Source: Streptomyces eurythermus (GTDB taxonomy: Bacteria > Actinomycetota > Actinomycetes > Streptomycetales > Streptomycetaceae). From it: a DNA stretch of 64,000 nucleotides. The translations under genes and the position numbers were made by a program. Where the stretch lies: positions 347,416 to 411,415 of the forward strand of contig NZ_BMSK01000001.1 of assembly GCF_014649115.1 (NCBI RefSeq). Reading direction: 5' to 3'. This document shows, in pieces, positions 55,764 to 63,945 of this stretch; position 1 is the stretch's first letter, and each line of letters begins with the position of its first letter. The notes beneath the pieces are model-generated. The model was not told the DNA's origin and made no database searches. It worked only from the letters and a program-made list of their open reading frames with translations.

Positions 55764-56756
55764 TCACGTCGCGTGCAGTGCGGTCAGCTCCGAGCGCAGT
55801 TTCTTGATCCCCTCCTCGGCGACCTCGTAGGCGCTCGGCACGCCCGGAACCGGCTCGCCCTCCCCGGGGATCCAGAACTTCCGCCTGGTCAGCCGCAACG
55901 AATCGAGGAACGCCGGGATGGCGTTGAAGACTTCGATGAGCAGCGGTCCGTCGTACACGGGCAGGATGGGGTCGAGGAACTCGCGCCAGGGGATCCAGCT
56001 GTCCGCGACCTCACCGCGGTCCGGTGGGGACACCTGCACGTGGTGCAGGCGTCGCTGGTCGGCTGCGTCCTGGATGTCGCGGCGGTACGCCTCCGGGCCG
56101 CTGCTGCCGAGGACGACGTGGGAGCTGTCCACGGCAACGCCGATGTGCGGACTGCGCACCTCGGTGAGGAAGTCGAGCACGTCGCGCACCATGTTCGGGG
56201 CGGGTGTCTCCCAGTGGTTGACGGGTTCGATGGCGACCTGGACGCCCTTGTCCGCCGCGTACGCGCCGAGCTGCTCGAAGAGCGGCCGCGCGATGTCGTA
56301 CCGGGGCCGCAGCCAGTCCTGCAGCGCGTCACTCCACAGCGTTTCGCCGTTGACGGCGGGAAACACGTTGTAGGGGAACAGGACGGGGCCCGCCATGATG
56401 GTGCCGCGCAGGGCCGCTGTGATGTCCACCCTGGACTTGAGGTAGGCCAGGGCCGCCTCGCGTTCCTCGGCGTTCAGCGATGTGGGGTTGTAGGCCGGCG
56501 TCGTGGCCACGTTGGTGGTCAGACCCACGTTCTCCAAGCCGGCTGCGTCGAGAGCCTTCCTGAGCCTTTCGTAGCGGGGTACGTCCGCTTGCGGGTCGCC
56601 CGTGCCGTTCGGGAAAACGGGCAGGTCGAAGCCCGCGTACCCGATCTCCTGCAGTTTCTCCATGTGCCTGACGACGACCTCGGTGTACTGGGGGTCATCC
56701 GGGTGCAGGTTGACGGTGAACATGAAGAAGCTGAGGTAGATGTCGCGTGCCCTCAT
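55764..56756 (-). CDS. Sugar phosphate isomerase/epimerase-like TIM-barrel enzyme
   Basis: A 330-aa AP endonuclease 2/xylose isomerase-like barrel. Candidate metal ligands occur in the usual order: Glu in VAIEPVNHWETP, Asp-His in VAVDSSHVVLG, His in LHHVQVSP and Glu in LLIEVFNAIP. The fold includes epimerases, inosose dehydratases and the catalytic subunit of C-glycoside deglycosidases. Last gene of the dehydrogenase operon, 2 bp after the IolE-like gene. The reaction cannot be told from sequence alone. Confidence 0.85.
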   Translation of the reverse strand: MRARDIYLSFFMFTVNLHPDDPQYTEVVVRHMEKLQEIGYAGFDLPVFPNGTGDPQADVPRYERLRKALDAAGLENVGLTTNVATTPAYNPTSLNAEEREAALAYLKSRVDITAALRGTIMAGPVLFPYNVFPAVNGETLWSDALQDWLRPRYDIARPLFEQLGAYAADKGVQVAIEPVNHWETPAPNMVRDVLDFLTEVRSPHIGVAVDSSHVVLGSSGPEAYRRDIQDAADQRRLHHVQVSPPDRGEVADSWIPWREFLDPILPVYDGPLLIEVFNAIPAFLDSLRLTRRKFWIPGEGEPVPGVPSAYEVAEEGIKKLRSELTALHAT

Positions 56757-56758
56757 CG

Positions 56759-57676
56759 TCACCACCCCAGGACTTCGGTGAGGTAACGACGGGCCATCTT
56801 GGCGTACGTCAGCGGGTGTGCCGTCGCCGGGTGCTGTTCGGCCTCGACGACCAGCCAGCCCTCGTAGCCGGCCTCCTCCAGCGTCGACAGGATGGGCTTG
56901 AAGTCGATCGCGCCTTCCGGATCTCCGGGCACGGTGAAGACGCCTTCCAGGATTCCCTCCTGGAAGGACAGGCGGTTGCTCCTCACCTTGTCGACCACAG
57001 GCTGGCGGACGTTCTTGAGATGAACGTGCTTGATCCGCTGCTTGTGTTTTTTGGCGGTCGTGAGCGGGTCGTCGCCCGCGAACCGGAGATGCCCGGTGTC
57101 GAGCAGCAGATGCACGAGCTCCGGGTTGGTTCCCGCCATCAACGTGTCGACGTCCTCGGTCGTCTGCACACCAGTGCCCATGTGATGGTGGTAACACAGC
57201 CGCATCCCCTTGTGCGCGGCCAGCTCACCGATTTTGTTGAGCCCGCTGGTGAGGAGATCCCATTCTTTTTCGGTGAACTTCGGGCGGTGGTCGAAAACCG
57301 GGATGGGCTGCAGGTGCGACGACAGCCCGAATTCTGCGACCACGATGTCCTCGCCGCCCACTTTCTCGAGGAACTCCAGCTGCCTCTTGAAGTTTTCGAC
57401 GGTCCGTTCTTCTTCGCCGATGGTGAAGTAGGTGCTCACCCAGGGCTCGGACACCCTCAGGTCACGCAGGTCGAGTGCCTTCTTCAGTACGGCGGGGTCG
57501 GTCGGGTACTTGTGACCGATGCTGCAGCCCTGGAATCCCGCGAGCGCCATCTCGCTCACGCATTGCTCGAACGGGATGCCGATGTCGATTAGCGGAAAGT
57601 CGTCGTTCCACCACAGCGTCGGCGTCACGCCGAGTGACACCCTGTCGGGACCCAGGTTCGAGATCGTGCTGGTCAT
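56759..57676 (-). CDS. IolE-like TIM-barrel enzyme (inosose dehydratase-type)
   Basis: A 305-aa protein resembling myo-inosose-2 dehydratase: LGVTPTLWWNDDFPLIDIG at the N-terminus, GFQGCSIGHKYPTDP, LRDLRVSEPWVSTYFT. Probable metal site: VVAEFGLSS, LCYHHHMGTG, LLLDTGHLRFAG and VVEAEQHP. IolE removes water from 2-keto-myo-inositol; homologues also act on 3-keto sugars. GGAGGAAG precedes ATG 57676. No other iol genes are in the window, so inositol catabolism is not established. Confidence 0.8.
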   Translation of the reverse strand: MTSTISNLGPDRVSLGVTPTLWWNDDFPLIDIGIPFEQCVSEMALAGFQGCSIGHKYPTDPAVLKKALDLRDLRVSEPWVSTYFTIGEEERTVENFKRQLEFLEKVGGEDIVVAEFGLSSHLQPIPVFDHRPKFTEKEWDLLTSGLNKIGELAAHKGMRLCYHHHMGTGVQTTEDVDTLMAGTNPELVHLLLDTGHLRFAGDDPLTTAKKHKQRIKHVHLKNVRQPVVDKVRSNRLSFQEGILEGVFTVPGDPEGAIDFKPILSTLEEAGYEGWLVVEAEQHPATAHPLTYAKMARRYLTEVLGW

Positions 57677-57690
57677 GACACTTCCTCCTC

Positions 57691-57732
57691 TTGTCAGTCC
57701 TCGAATACGGGTTGTCAGTCCTCGAATACGGG
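57691..57732. repeat. 21-bp tandem duplication at the 3' end of the small-subunit gene
   Basis: TTGTCAGTCCTCGAATACGGG occurs twice without a spacer (57691-57711, 57712-57732). It repeats the last codons (PVFED) and stop of the small subunit, leaving an untranslated second copy. Confidence 0.9.
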
Positions 57733-58260
57733 CGGATTGACCCACGATCCGTAGCCCGGCGCCTTCGCGCCGGACGGGTGGGCGCCGATCGCCCGCCACA
57801 ACAGCCCCTCGGTGTAGGCGTCGGGGGAGACGACGAACAGGGGTTTGCGTTCGACTTCACCGTGCGCGCGGTCTTCCCCATCCTGGAGTCGTCCGGACGT
57901 GGCCAGCAGGGACCGGCTTTCCTCGGGCCGGCTGTCATCCGGGACGGCGGGCTTCGCTCCGCTCCGCCCGGGCGCCGTCCAGGCCGCCACGTCCATGCGT
58001 CCGACCAGTTCCGGGCCGTACCAGACGCCGACGTACCAGAGCTTGATGATGCTGTTCACCACTGGATCGGAGGGGACGGCAGAGGGGTCGGAAGCAATCA
58101 CCTTCCGGATCGCTTCCGGCCCTTCTTGATTCAGGACCGTCTTGTAGTACTCCTCCGCCTGGCCGGTTCCCCAGAGGTCGAACTCGCTGAACCCGGTCAC
58201 AGCGGCAGAGAACTTCACGAATTCGTCCAGATTGTTTTCTGCGTCCGTTGTCTGTGTCAT
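57715..58260 (-). CDS. Small subunit of an FAD-dependent sugar dehydrogenase (FAD-SLDH family-like)
   Basis: A 181-aa protein. FVKFSAAVTGFSEFDLWG at the start, IIKLWYVGVWYG in the middle and LLWRAIGAHPSGAKAPGYG near the end match the small-subunit family that accompanies sorbitol, fructose and glucose FAD dehydrogenases. Known members carry a Tat signal that exports the catalytic subunit; none is present here, so the complex is probably cytoplasmic. AAGGAGGTGG precedes ATG 58260. The last codons are duplicated downstream. Confidence 0.75.
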   Translation of the reverse strand: MTQTTDAENNLDEFVKFSAAVTGFSEFDLWGTGQAEEYYKTVLNQEGPEAIRKVIASDPSAVPSDPVVNSIIKLWYVGVWYGPELVGRMDVAAWTAPGRSGAKPAVPDDSRPEESRSLLATSGRLQDGEDRAHGEVERKPLFVVSPDAYTEGLLWRAIGAHPSGAKAPGYGSWVNPPVFED

Positions 58261-58282
58261 GATCCCACCTCCTTCGACGGTC

Positions 58283-59425
58283 TTAGAGCTCGAATGTCGG
58301 GCCGGCGTTCTTCCCGGCATGCCCTGTGAGCGGGTTGCGGACGAGCCGGTTCATGCTGTCGCGCATGCGGAACATCTCCCAAACCGCCTTGAGCAGAAGG
58401 TCGGGCTGACCGTTGTAGGCCAGATTGATGTTGGTCAGGAAGGTGGCGTAGAACTGGTTGAATTCCGCGGCCGCCGCCAGGATTTCCGGGTCTCTCGAGA
58501 GGTCCACCATCTTGATGTCCGGCTTCACCGGATAGACGGCATCCCAGTCGACGTGCAGAATCGGGCCGGAAGGCTCGTTCGGCTCATCGCCCTTCTGGTA
58601 GTACCGCCCTTTTTCCAGCTGCTGGAACCTGTAGTAGTGGGCGAGTTCGTCCTGGCTGTCGTAGATGCCGCCGTACAGCCCTTCGCCCTGCTCCGCGACG
58701 AGGGTGAGCGCCGCGACCGCGCTGTCGCGGCCGGTCACCTCGATCACATCGCCGCCGCCGGAGTAGAAGTACTCGGGAGTCACCTGGCGGGCGGGATCGC
58801 CGGTGAAAATCGTCTTCCCTGCCTGACGGGCCTGGTCCTCCAGGTGGTTGATGCCCCGGATGATCTCCTCGTAGAACTCACCGATGCTCGCGAAACGCTT
58901 GCTGGGTTCTCCGGGGACGAGGCCGAAGAGCGTCCCGGACTCCTCGAGTTGCGCCAGTTTCTCCGGTGGCGGTGGCGCGCCGTCGGACGTCAGTCCAAGG
59001 GCCGCCCAGTCCATCGGTACGAACCTGTCTTGTTCGGTAGCTGCCTCCGGGGGCTTCTCGATCTTCAGGAACGTGTCGAGAGCCTCGCGCGAGAACGGCC
59101 GGAGATGGACATCGAAGTAATCGGGACCACACGGCAGGCGCGTCGGGTAATTCGGCACGAATCCCGGCTTGGTGAGGTCCGGCTTCCCGCCCACGGCGTT
59201 CAGGACGTTCGCGACCAGGGTGAGGTGCAGCATCTCCTCGACGGCCACGACCCTGATGACATGCCGGGCATCCGAGTTCGTCCCCGGACGCAGCGAGTAG
59301 AGCGCGGTCAGGTAGGGCGGGAGCGTCGCGTGCTCCAGCTGCAGCCCCTTGTAGAGGTAGTCGTACAGCTCCTCGATGGTCTTGATCTTGGGGTCCGGAG
59401 CGGGCTCTGATTCTGAAACGGACAT
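58283..59425 (-). CDS. Ferritin-like (VioB/RebD-associated type) diiron protein
   Basis: A 380-aa protein. The N-terminal half has the four-helix ferritin-like pattern: E31 in LQLEHATLPPYLTALYSL and E64-ML-H67 in VEEMLHLTLVANVL. A second Glu/ExxH set is in GEFYEEIIRGINHLED and DSQDELAHYYRFQQLEKG, so a diiron centre is likely. The domain is the one labelled iminophenyl-pyruvate dimer synthase in violacein/indolocarbazole enzymes. Why it accompanies a dehydrogenase is unknown; an oxygenase or electron-sink role is possible. No signal peptide. Confidence 0.82.
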   Translation of the reverse strand: MSVSESEPAPDPKIKTIEELYDYLYKGLQLEHATLPPYLTALYSLRPGTNSDARHVIRVVAVEEMLHLTLVANVLNAVGGKPDLTKPGFVPNYPTRLPCGPDYFDVHLRPFSREALDTFLKIEKPPEAATEQDRFVPMDWAALGLTSDGAPPPPEKLAQLEESGTLFGLVPGEPSKRFASIGEFYEEIIRGINHLEDQARQAGKTIFTGDPARQVTPEYFYSGGGDVIEVTGRDSAVAALTLVAEQGEGLYGGIYDSQDELAHYYRFQQLEKGRYYQKGDEPNEPSGPILHVDWDAVYPVKPDIKMVDLSRDPEILAAAAEFNQFYATFLTNINLAYNGQPDLLLKAVWEMFRMRDSMNRLVRNPLTGHAGKNAGPTFEL

Positions 59426-59491
59426 GTTCCCCCAATCGTGGGCGGTGGACGGTGGGCGGTGTCGCGTTCAACCCGCCGGCCTGCAAGCCGT

Positions 59492-61405
59492 CTAGCTGCG
59501 GACGACGGCCGGCGCTTTCGCGGCACGCAGGTACTTGACGATGTGGGCCGCACTGCGGAAGGCGAGCGCCGCCATGGTCAGGCTGATGTTGGACGTCCCG
59601 ATCGAGGGCATGCTGCCGGGCCCGACAAGGTAGAGGTTGTCGTGGTCCCACGAGTGCTGGTCGCGGTCGACCACGGAGTTCGCCGGGTCGGTCCCCATGA
59701 TGTGAGTGCCCGCCAGGTGGTTGCCGCCCACGATGTTGTACCACTGGCCCTCGTACTCGACGGCGCTGTAGCTGTTCTGGTCGTACGTGGTCCTGTCCTC
59801 GGCGCCGAGCTTCTCGAAGATGTCGGTCGCGAGCTTGCGGGCGAACGCGGCGCCCTTCATCGTGTAGGGCGGGATCTTGAACGACACGACCGGCTTCAAG
59901 TTGCCGAGGGCATCCTTGTACCGCTCGTCCACGGTGACCGTGTTGTTCCTGTCGGGCAGCAGGTCGATCATGAAGGCCAGCAGAAGCTGCCGGGAGATCT
60001 GGTTCCCGAGGGTCCTGCGCAAGTCCCGCCCGCGCAGGCCCTGCCTGTCCACGAGTTCGACCAGGTCCGTGTAGGGCGAGCCGGTCGCCCACCCCCAGCC
60101 GTCGTTGTGGATGTCCACGCCGAACCCGGCCTGGGTCGCGCGGAATCGCCCGCCGCGCAGGTCGGTGATGCCGCCCGTGCAGGTTGTGCCTCGCATCGTG
60201 CCGGCCGGCTCGGGCAGCAGGCCCCAGGTCAGCAGGTACGCGTGGTCCATCAGGTTGCGGCCGATCAGCTTGCTGCGGCTCATATCCTGCATGCCGGAGG
60301 CCAGCATGAGCCGGGCGTTCTCGATGGCGTGCGCGCAGAGGATGTACACGGCGCCCTCCACCGTGTACTCCGTGTACTTCTCGGAGCCGAGCGACTCGTA
60401 TTTCTTGAAGGTGATCCCGGCCACCCGTTGGTTGTGGTCGTTGATCTCGACCTTCGACGCGACGGCTTGCGTCACGATCTTGACGTTGCCCTTGCGGAGC
60501 GCCTTGGCCAGCGTCTTTCCCGAGTGGTATTTGGCCTGCACCGGGCAGAGCGGGACGCAGTTGGTGTTGCCCTGACAGCGCTCGCCCTCTTCCACCTGGC
60601 TCGTGCTCACCGCGCCGACCGGGACGAAGCCCTTGCCGCCGTCGTACGCGGCGTTCGGCACGCCGTTACGGGCCTGCGGAAAGCTCCGTACCTGGAGGGT
60701 GTATTCGTCGTCCGCCAGGTTGACCCGCATACCGTCCACGCCCCGGGCGACCGTCTGGTCGAGATAGGAAAGCGGCATGCGGTGCATCGGGAACACGTAT
60801 CCCTTCGGGAAGTGCATTCCCAGGTACGCCTGGTCCTCGACTTCGGCGGCCACGCCCAGTTCGGCCTCGGCCTTGCGGTAGTAGGGCTCCAGGTCGTCAT
60901 AGTTGAGCGGCCAGTTCAGGCCCTGGTTGTACTTGGTTCGCAGGTCGAAGTCCTCGGGAAGCATGCGCAGCGCTTTCCCCTCCCAATGCATGGAGGTGCC
61001 GCCGAGGACCCGGGTGAAGGTGGTGTCCGTGCAGTACTTGTCCTGTTGCACGAGGTAGAAGTCGTCCCGGGGTGTGTTCGGATCCACCGGCATCGTGTCG
61101 GTGCTCCTGGGCATCCGGGCGTTCGGGTTGAACGGGTACGGAGACTGGTTGTCCTTGACGACAGCGCCGTAGAACCGCGACAGGTACGACTCGTACTCGG
61201 CGAGGTCCATGTCCTTGCCGGGGCCGGCTTCGAGAATCAACACCCTGTAGCCAGCCTGGCCCAACTGCTCGGCGACGATGGAGCCTGCCATGCCGCCACC
61301 GACGATGACGGCATCCCACACGCCTTGGGCAGCCTCTGCGGCGCTGGTCTGCGTCGCGGCACCGGCTGGAAAGATCACCTGGTCCGTACCGTCGTAAGAC
61401 ATCAT
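59492..61405 (-). CDS. GMC-type FAD dehydrogenase with [3Fe-4S]-like cysteine motif
   Basis: A 637-aa flavoprotein. Rossmann FAD motif VIVGGGMAGSIVAEQ (~33-47), LGGTSMHWEGKALRM (~165), and C-terminal GMC pattern AGTHIMGTDPANSVVD plus GPGSMPSIGTSNISLTMAA with a likely catalytic His-Asn/His pair. C277-x5-C283-x3-C287 (RCQGNTNCVPLCP) matches the iron-sulfur motif of FAD-glucose and fructose dehydrogenases. These oxidise a sugar hydroxyl and normally pass electrons to a cytochrome c subunit, which is absent. No Tat signal. First gene of a five-gene operon. AAGGGG is 5 bases before ATG 61405. Confidence 0.87.
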   Translation of the reverse strand: MMSYDGTDQVIFPAGAATQTSAAEAAQGVWDAVIVGGGMAGSIVAEQLGQAGYRVLILEAGPGKDMDLAEYESYLSRFYGAVVKDNQSPYPFNPNARMPRSTDTMPVDPNTPRDDFYLVQQDKYCTDTTFTRVLGGTSMHWEGKALRMLPEDFDLRTKYNQGLNWPLNYDDLEPYYRKAEAELGVAAEVEDQAYLGMHFPKGYVFPMHRMPLSYLDQTVARGVDGMRVNLADDEYTLQVRSFPQARNGVPNAAYDGGKGFVPVGAVSTSQVEEGERCQGNTNCVPLCPVQAKYHSGKTLAKALRKGNVKIVTQAVASKVEINDHNQRVAGITFKKYESLGSEKYTEYTVEGAVYILCAHAIENARLMLASGMQDMSRSKLIGRNLMDHAYLLTWGLLPEPAGTMRGTTCTGGITDLRGGRFRATQAGFGVDIHNDGWGWATGSPYTDLVELVDRQGLRGRDLRRTLGNQISRQLLLAFMIDLLPDRNNTVTVDERYKDALGNLKPVVSFKIPPYTMKGAAFARKLATDIFEKLGAEDRTTYDQNSYSAVEYEGQWYNIVGGNHLAGTHIMGTDPANSVVDRDQHSWDHDNLYLVGPGSMPSIGTSNISLTMAALAFRSAAHIVKYLRAAKAPAVVRS

Positions 61406-61426
61406 TGACGCCCCTTGTCGCGTCTG

Positions 61427-61442
61427 GGGGTGACCTCACCCC
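61427..61442 (-). promoter_or_regulatory. Inverted repeat upstream of the dehydrogenase operon
   Basis: GGGGTGA-CC-TCACCCC, perfect 7-bp arms, 22 bp before the start codon: position of an operator or of a small leader hairpin. Confidence 0.5.
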
Positions 61443-61848
61443 GGTTATGGGCAGAACAGCCCGATGGCAGATCCGGCCAGCCTTCAGAACGGATGGTGTT
61501 TGAATGACTGTCGAGGCCCGCCCCTGCCACTGGCGAAGAGAACCAGCTCGGACTCCGGGTTCAAGCTGGGGAACCAAGACAAGCAAGCATCGCGGCGCCC
61601 GCCGATGGACCGATCAGGGCTTCCCTTGATCCCGGCGCTTTGCGATCGACACCTCTGACGCCGCTCGCCGATTCACTGGGGATCGCGGGAAGGGCCTCGG
61701 TACGAGGCTTGCATAGACGCGGTCATTCCGCTCTGCCGCAGCGGGGATCTTGTTGGCGAATCCACCGTTCGGGCGTAATCAGTGCGCCTTTTCAGCGTTA
61801 CCTCTCCAGGGTGGGGACGGCTTTGGCGATGACGGAATCCGGGCCTGG
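61443..61848. other. Intergenic region between the flavoprotein gene and the dehydrogenase operon
   Basis: About 400 bp of moderate GC with no credible coding frame, repeat or terminator; expected to hold the operon promoter. Confidence 0.5.
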
Positions 61849-63531
61849 TCAGGCGTAGTAGGCGCTCAGTGCCGCGTTGGCGGTGCCGCCGCCGGTCTGT
61901 AGCACTTGCGGGCGGCCGGTGAAGTAGTTGTGGACGGCGAGCGCGGCCGCCGCTCCTTCGCCCGCGGCCATCGCGATACGGCGCACGCCGCGGTACCGCA
62001 CGTCTCCGGCGGCGAAGACCCCCGGCACGCTGGTGGCGTACGCGGGCACGGCCGTACCGGAGACATCGGTGCCCGTGACCACGTACTTGTTCTTCAGCTC
62101 CACCCTGGCGCTCTCGAGCCACGAGGTGTCCGGGTCGGCGCCGATCAGCACGTACACGGCATTCACCGGCAGCGTCTCTTCCATGCGCTTTCTCGTCTTC
62201 AACCGCACCCCGGTGAGCCGCCCGTTGGTCCCCAGGTACTCGGCGATCTCGGTGTTCGAGCGCACGTGGACGGCCGACTCCTTGATGGCCGTGACCAGGC
62301 TGGGCAGCATCGCGGGATTGTTGTCCAGGGTCCCGCGGATGACCAGGGTGACCTCGGCTTTCTTCGCCGCGAACATCAGCGCGGCACGGCCCGCGGTGTC
62401 ACCGGCGCCGACGACTACGATCTTGTGTTCCTCGGAGACCTGCTCGGCGTCTGCCGGCAGGGCCATGTAATACACGCCCTGGTTCTCGTAGTCGGTCTCG
62501 TACTTGCCGCCCTGACGGCGGGCGGCGGCTCCGCAGGCCACCACCACGGCGGCAGCGCTCACCTCGACCTTCTGGTCGTCATCAGTGCGCGCCGTCAGCC
62601 GCAGTCGCCTCAGCGGCGGCTGTCCGTCACCCGCGGCGCGATTCTCCAACGTCAGCAGTTCCTGCGCCCGGGCGGCGGGCAACCACTGCACGTTCTTGAG
62701 CAGGGCCTGCTGCAACCCTCGCTGGGCCAGCTCACCTGCCACGATGCCGTAGGGAAAACCGAAGTGGTTGTCGATGACGTTGACCGCGGTGCCGGCCGCA
62801 CCCCCCGGTGCCTCGTTCTCGATGATGAGGACCGTGTGGCCGAACAGGCCGGCGTGGTTGATCGCCGCGGTCAGTCCCGCTGGGCCGCCGCCGACCACGA
62901 CCACGTCGAAGTCGCTTTCTCCGCTGTAATGCGTCAGGTCCAGCGCCTTGGCCAGTGTGATCAGATGCGGATTCAGCAGCCGCCGGCCGTCGATCTCCAC
63001 GGCGACCACCACCTCCTCCTCCGGCATGCCCTTCACCGTGAACGGGATGTGGTTGAGCAGCAGGAAGCGCACCACCCGGTACACAGCGGCGGATCTGCGG
63101 TCCCCCTGGACCACAACCCTTCGCTCCCCTGGAGGGGCCGTGTCGTAGAGCATCCGTTCCAGCCGCGGCCACAGGTCGTCCTCGTCCGGACGGGCAGACA
63201 GCACCTGGATGCCGTCCTGGCCCTCAGCGCCGGCCCGGGTACCGCTGTCGGACAGCAGCAGGCGTCCGGCCGGCGGGACAGCGCCGGTCTCCCGCAGCAG
63301 GTCCAGGCCCGATCCGTCGGACAGGTCCTCCGCCGCCACCACGGCCGCGACACGCCGTCCGGCCGACGCGGCGCCCTCCAGTACCTGCTCGGCCTCACCA
63401 CGTGTGGCCGCGCTCAGCACCTCGTAGGCATCGGCGAAATAGCGCTCGATCCGTTCGGCCAGGTCCTGCGCCGACCAGCGGTCCGCGCCCGCCACCACAA
63501 TGGTGGCGCGTCGGTCGGTGGTGCCGGGCAT
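61849..63531 (-). CDS. Receiver-like/thioredoxin-reductase-like fused flavoprotein lacking CxxC
   Basis: A 560-aa protein. Residues ~1-125 resemble a degenerate receiver domain (ATIVVAGADRWSAQDLAER, VAAVVAAEDLSDGSGLDLL), ~135-200 a glutaredoxin-like spacer (RRSAAVYRVVRFLLLNHIPF), and ~205-560 a thioredoxin reductase-type domain. The latter has FAD motif VVVVGGGPAGLTAA, NAD(P)H motif VVVGAGDTAGRAAL and C-terminal GVFAAGDVRYRGVRRIAMA. The redox CxxC pair of true thioredoxin reductases is missing; the only nearby cysteine is in VACGAAARR. It may be a flavin oxidoreductase with another acceptor. AAGGAG precedes the ATG/GTG start (63531/63534). Confidence 0.85.
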   Translation of the reverse strand: MPGTTDRRATIVVAGADRWSAQDLAERIERYFADAYEVLSAATRGEAEQVLEGAASAGRRVAAVVAAEDLSDGSGLDLLRETGAVPPAGRLLLSDSGTRAGAEGQDGIQVLSARPDEDDLWPRLERMLYDTAPPGERRVVVQGDRRSAAVYRVVRFLLLNHIPFTVKGMPEEEVVVAVEIDGRRLLNPHLITLAKALDLTHYSGESDFDVVVVGGGPAGLTAAINHAGLFGHTVLIIENEAPGGAAGTAVNVIDNHFGFPYGIVAGELAQRGLQQALLKNVQWLPAARAQELLTLENRAAGDGQPPLRRLRLTARTDDDQKVEVSAAAVVVACGAAARRQGGKYETDYENQGVYYMALPADAEQVSEEHKIVVVGAGDTAGRAALMFAAKKAEVTLVIRGTLDNNPAMLPSLVTAIKESAVHVRSNTEIAEYLGTNGRLTGVRLKTRKRMEETLPVNAVYVLIGADPDTSWLESARVELKNKYVVTGTDVSGTAVPAYATSVPGVFAAGDVRYRGVRRIAMAAGEGAAAALAVHNYFTGRPQVLQTGGGTANAALSAYYA

Positions 63532-63945
63532 CACAGCTCCTTCAGCATCGCGGTCAGGGCACCGCGGCCCGCCAGTGCGGGCGCGTGTCGAGGACGGGCG
63601 ACGGCGGGGTGTCAGGGCACTGCCACGCCGCCAGTGCGGCCACCAGAAGCGGGTGACCTCGACCCAAGATCACTGTCCGTGACACAACCGGCACGGAGGC
63701 GCGCGGACCGTCACCCGATCAGGGGGCGGCGCACTGAGGAGCAGCTGCTGCCGAATTCGCCGATGCCGAAGTGCCCGACATCTCCACCGGCCAGAGTGCG
63801 CGTGCGTGCGTGCGGGCGGGCGGTGGGCGGCCGCTCAAAGGACTCCTCCGCGCCGGCGCGACCTTGGGTGTGGAGGTTCCTCGTGTCTGCGGGCGCCGAC
63901 CGCGCCGGTACGAGCTGCTGCCGTGGGCCCGGGCCGGGGGTTGGG
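63532..63945. other. Intergenic region between the flavoprotein and the AraC-type gene
   Basis: About 410 bp of GC-rich sequence with a short GTGC/GTGCG run (about 63800-63815). No credible gene, hairpin or promoter recognised. Confidence 0.5.

Noticed and set aside
61464..61858. Short plus-strand frames (64 and 72 codons) in the gap before the dehydrogenase operon
   Set aside because: No ribosome site, no recognisable sequence, overlap with each other.
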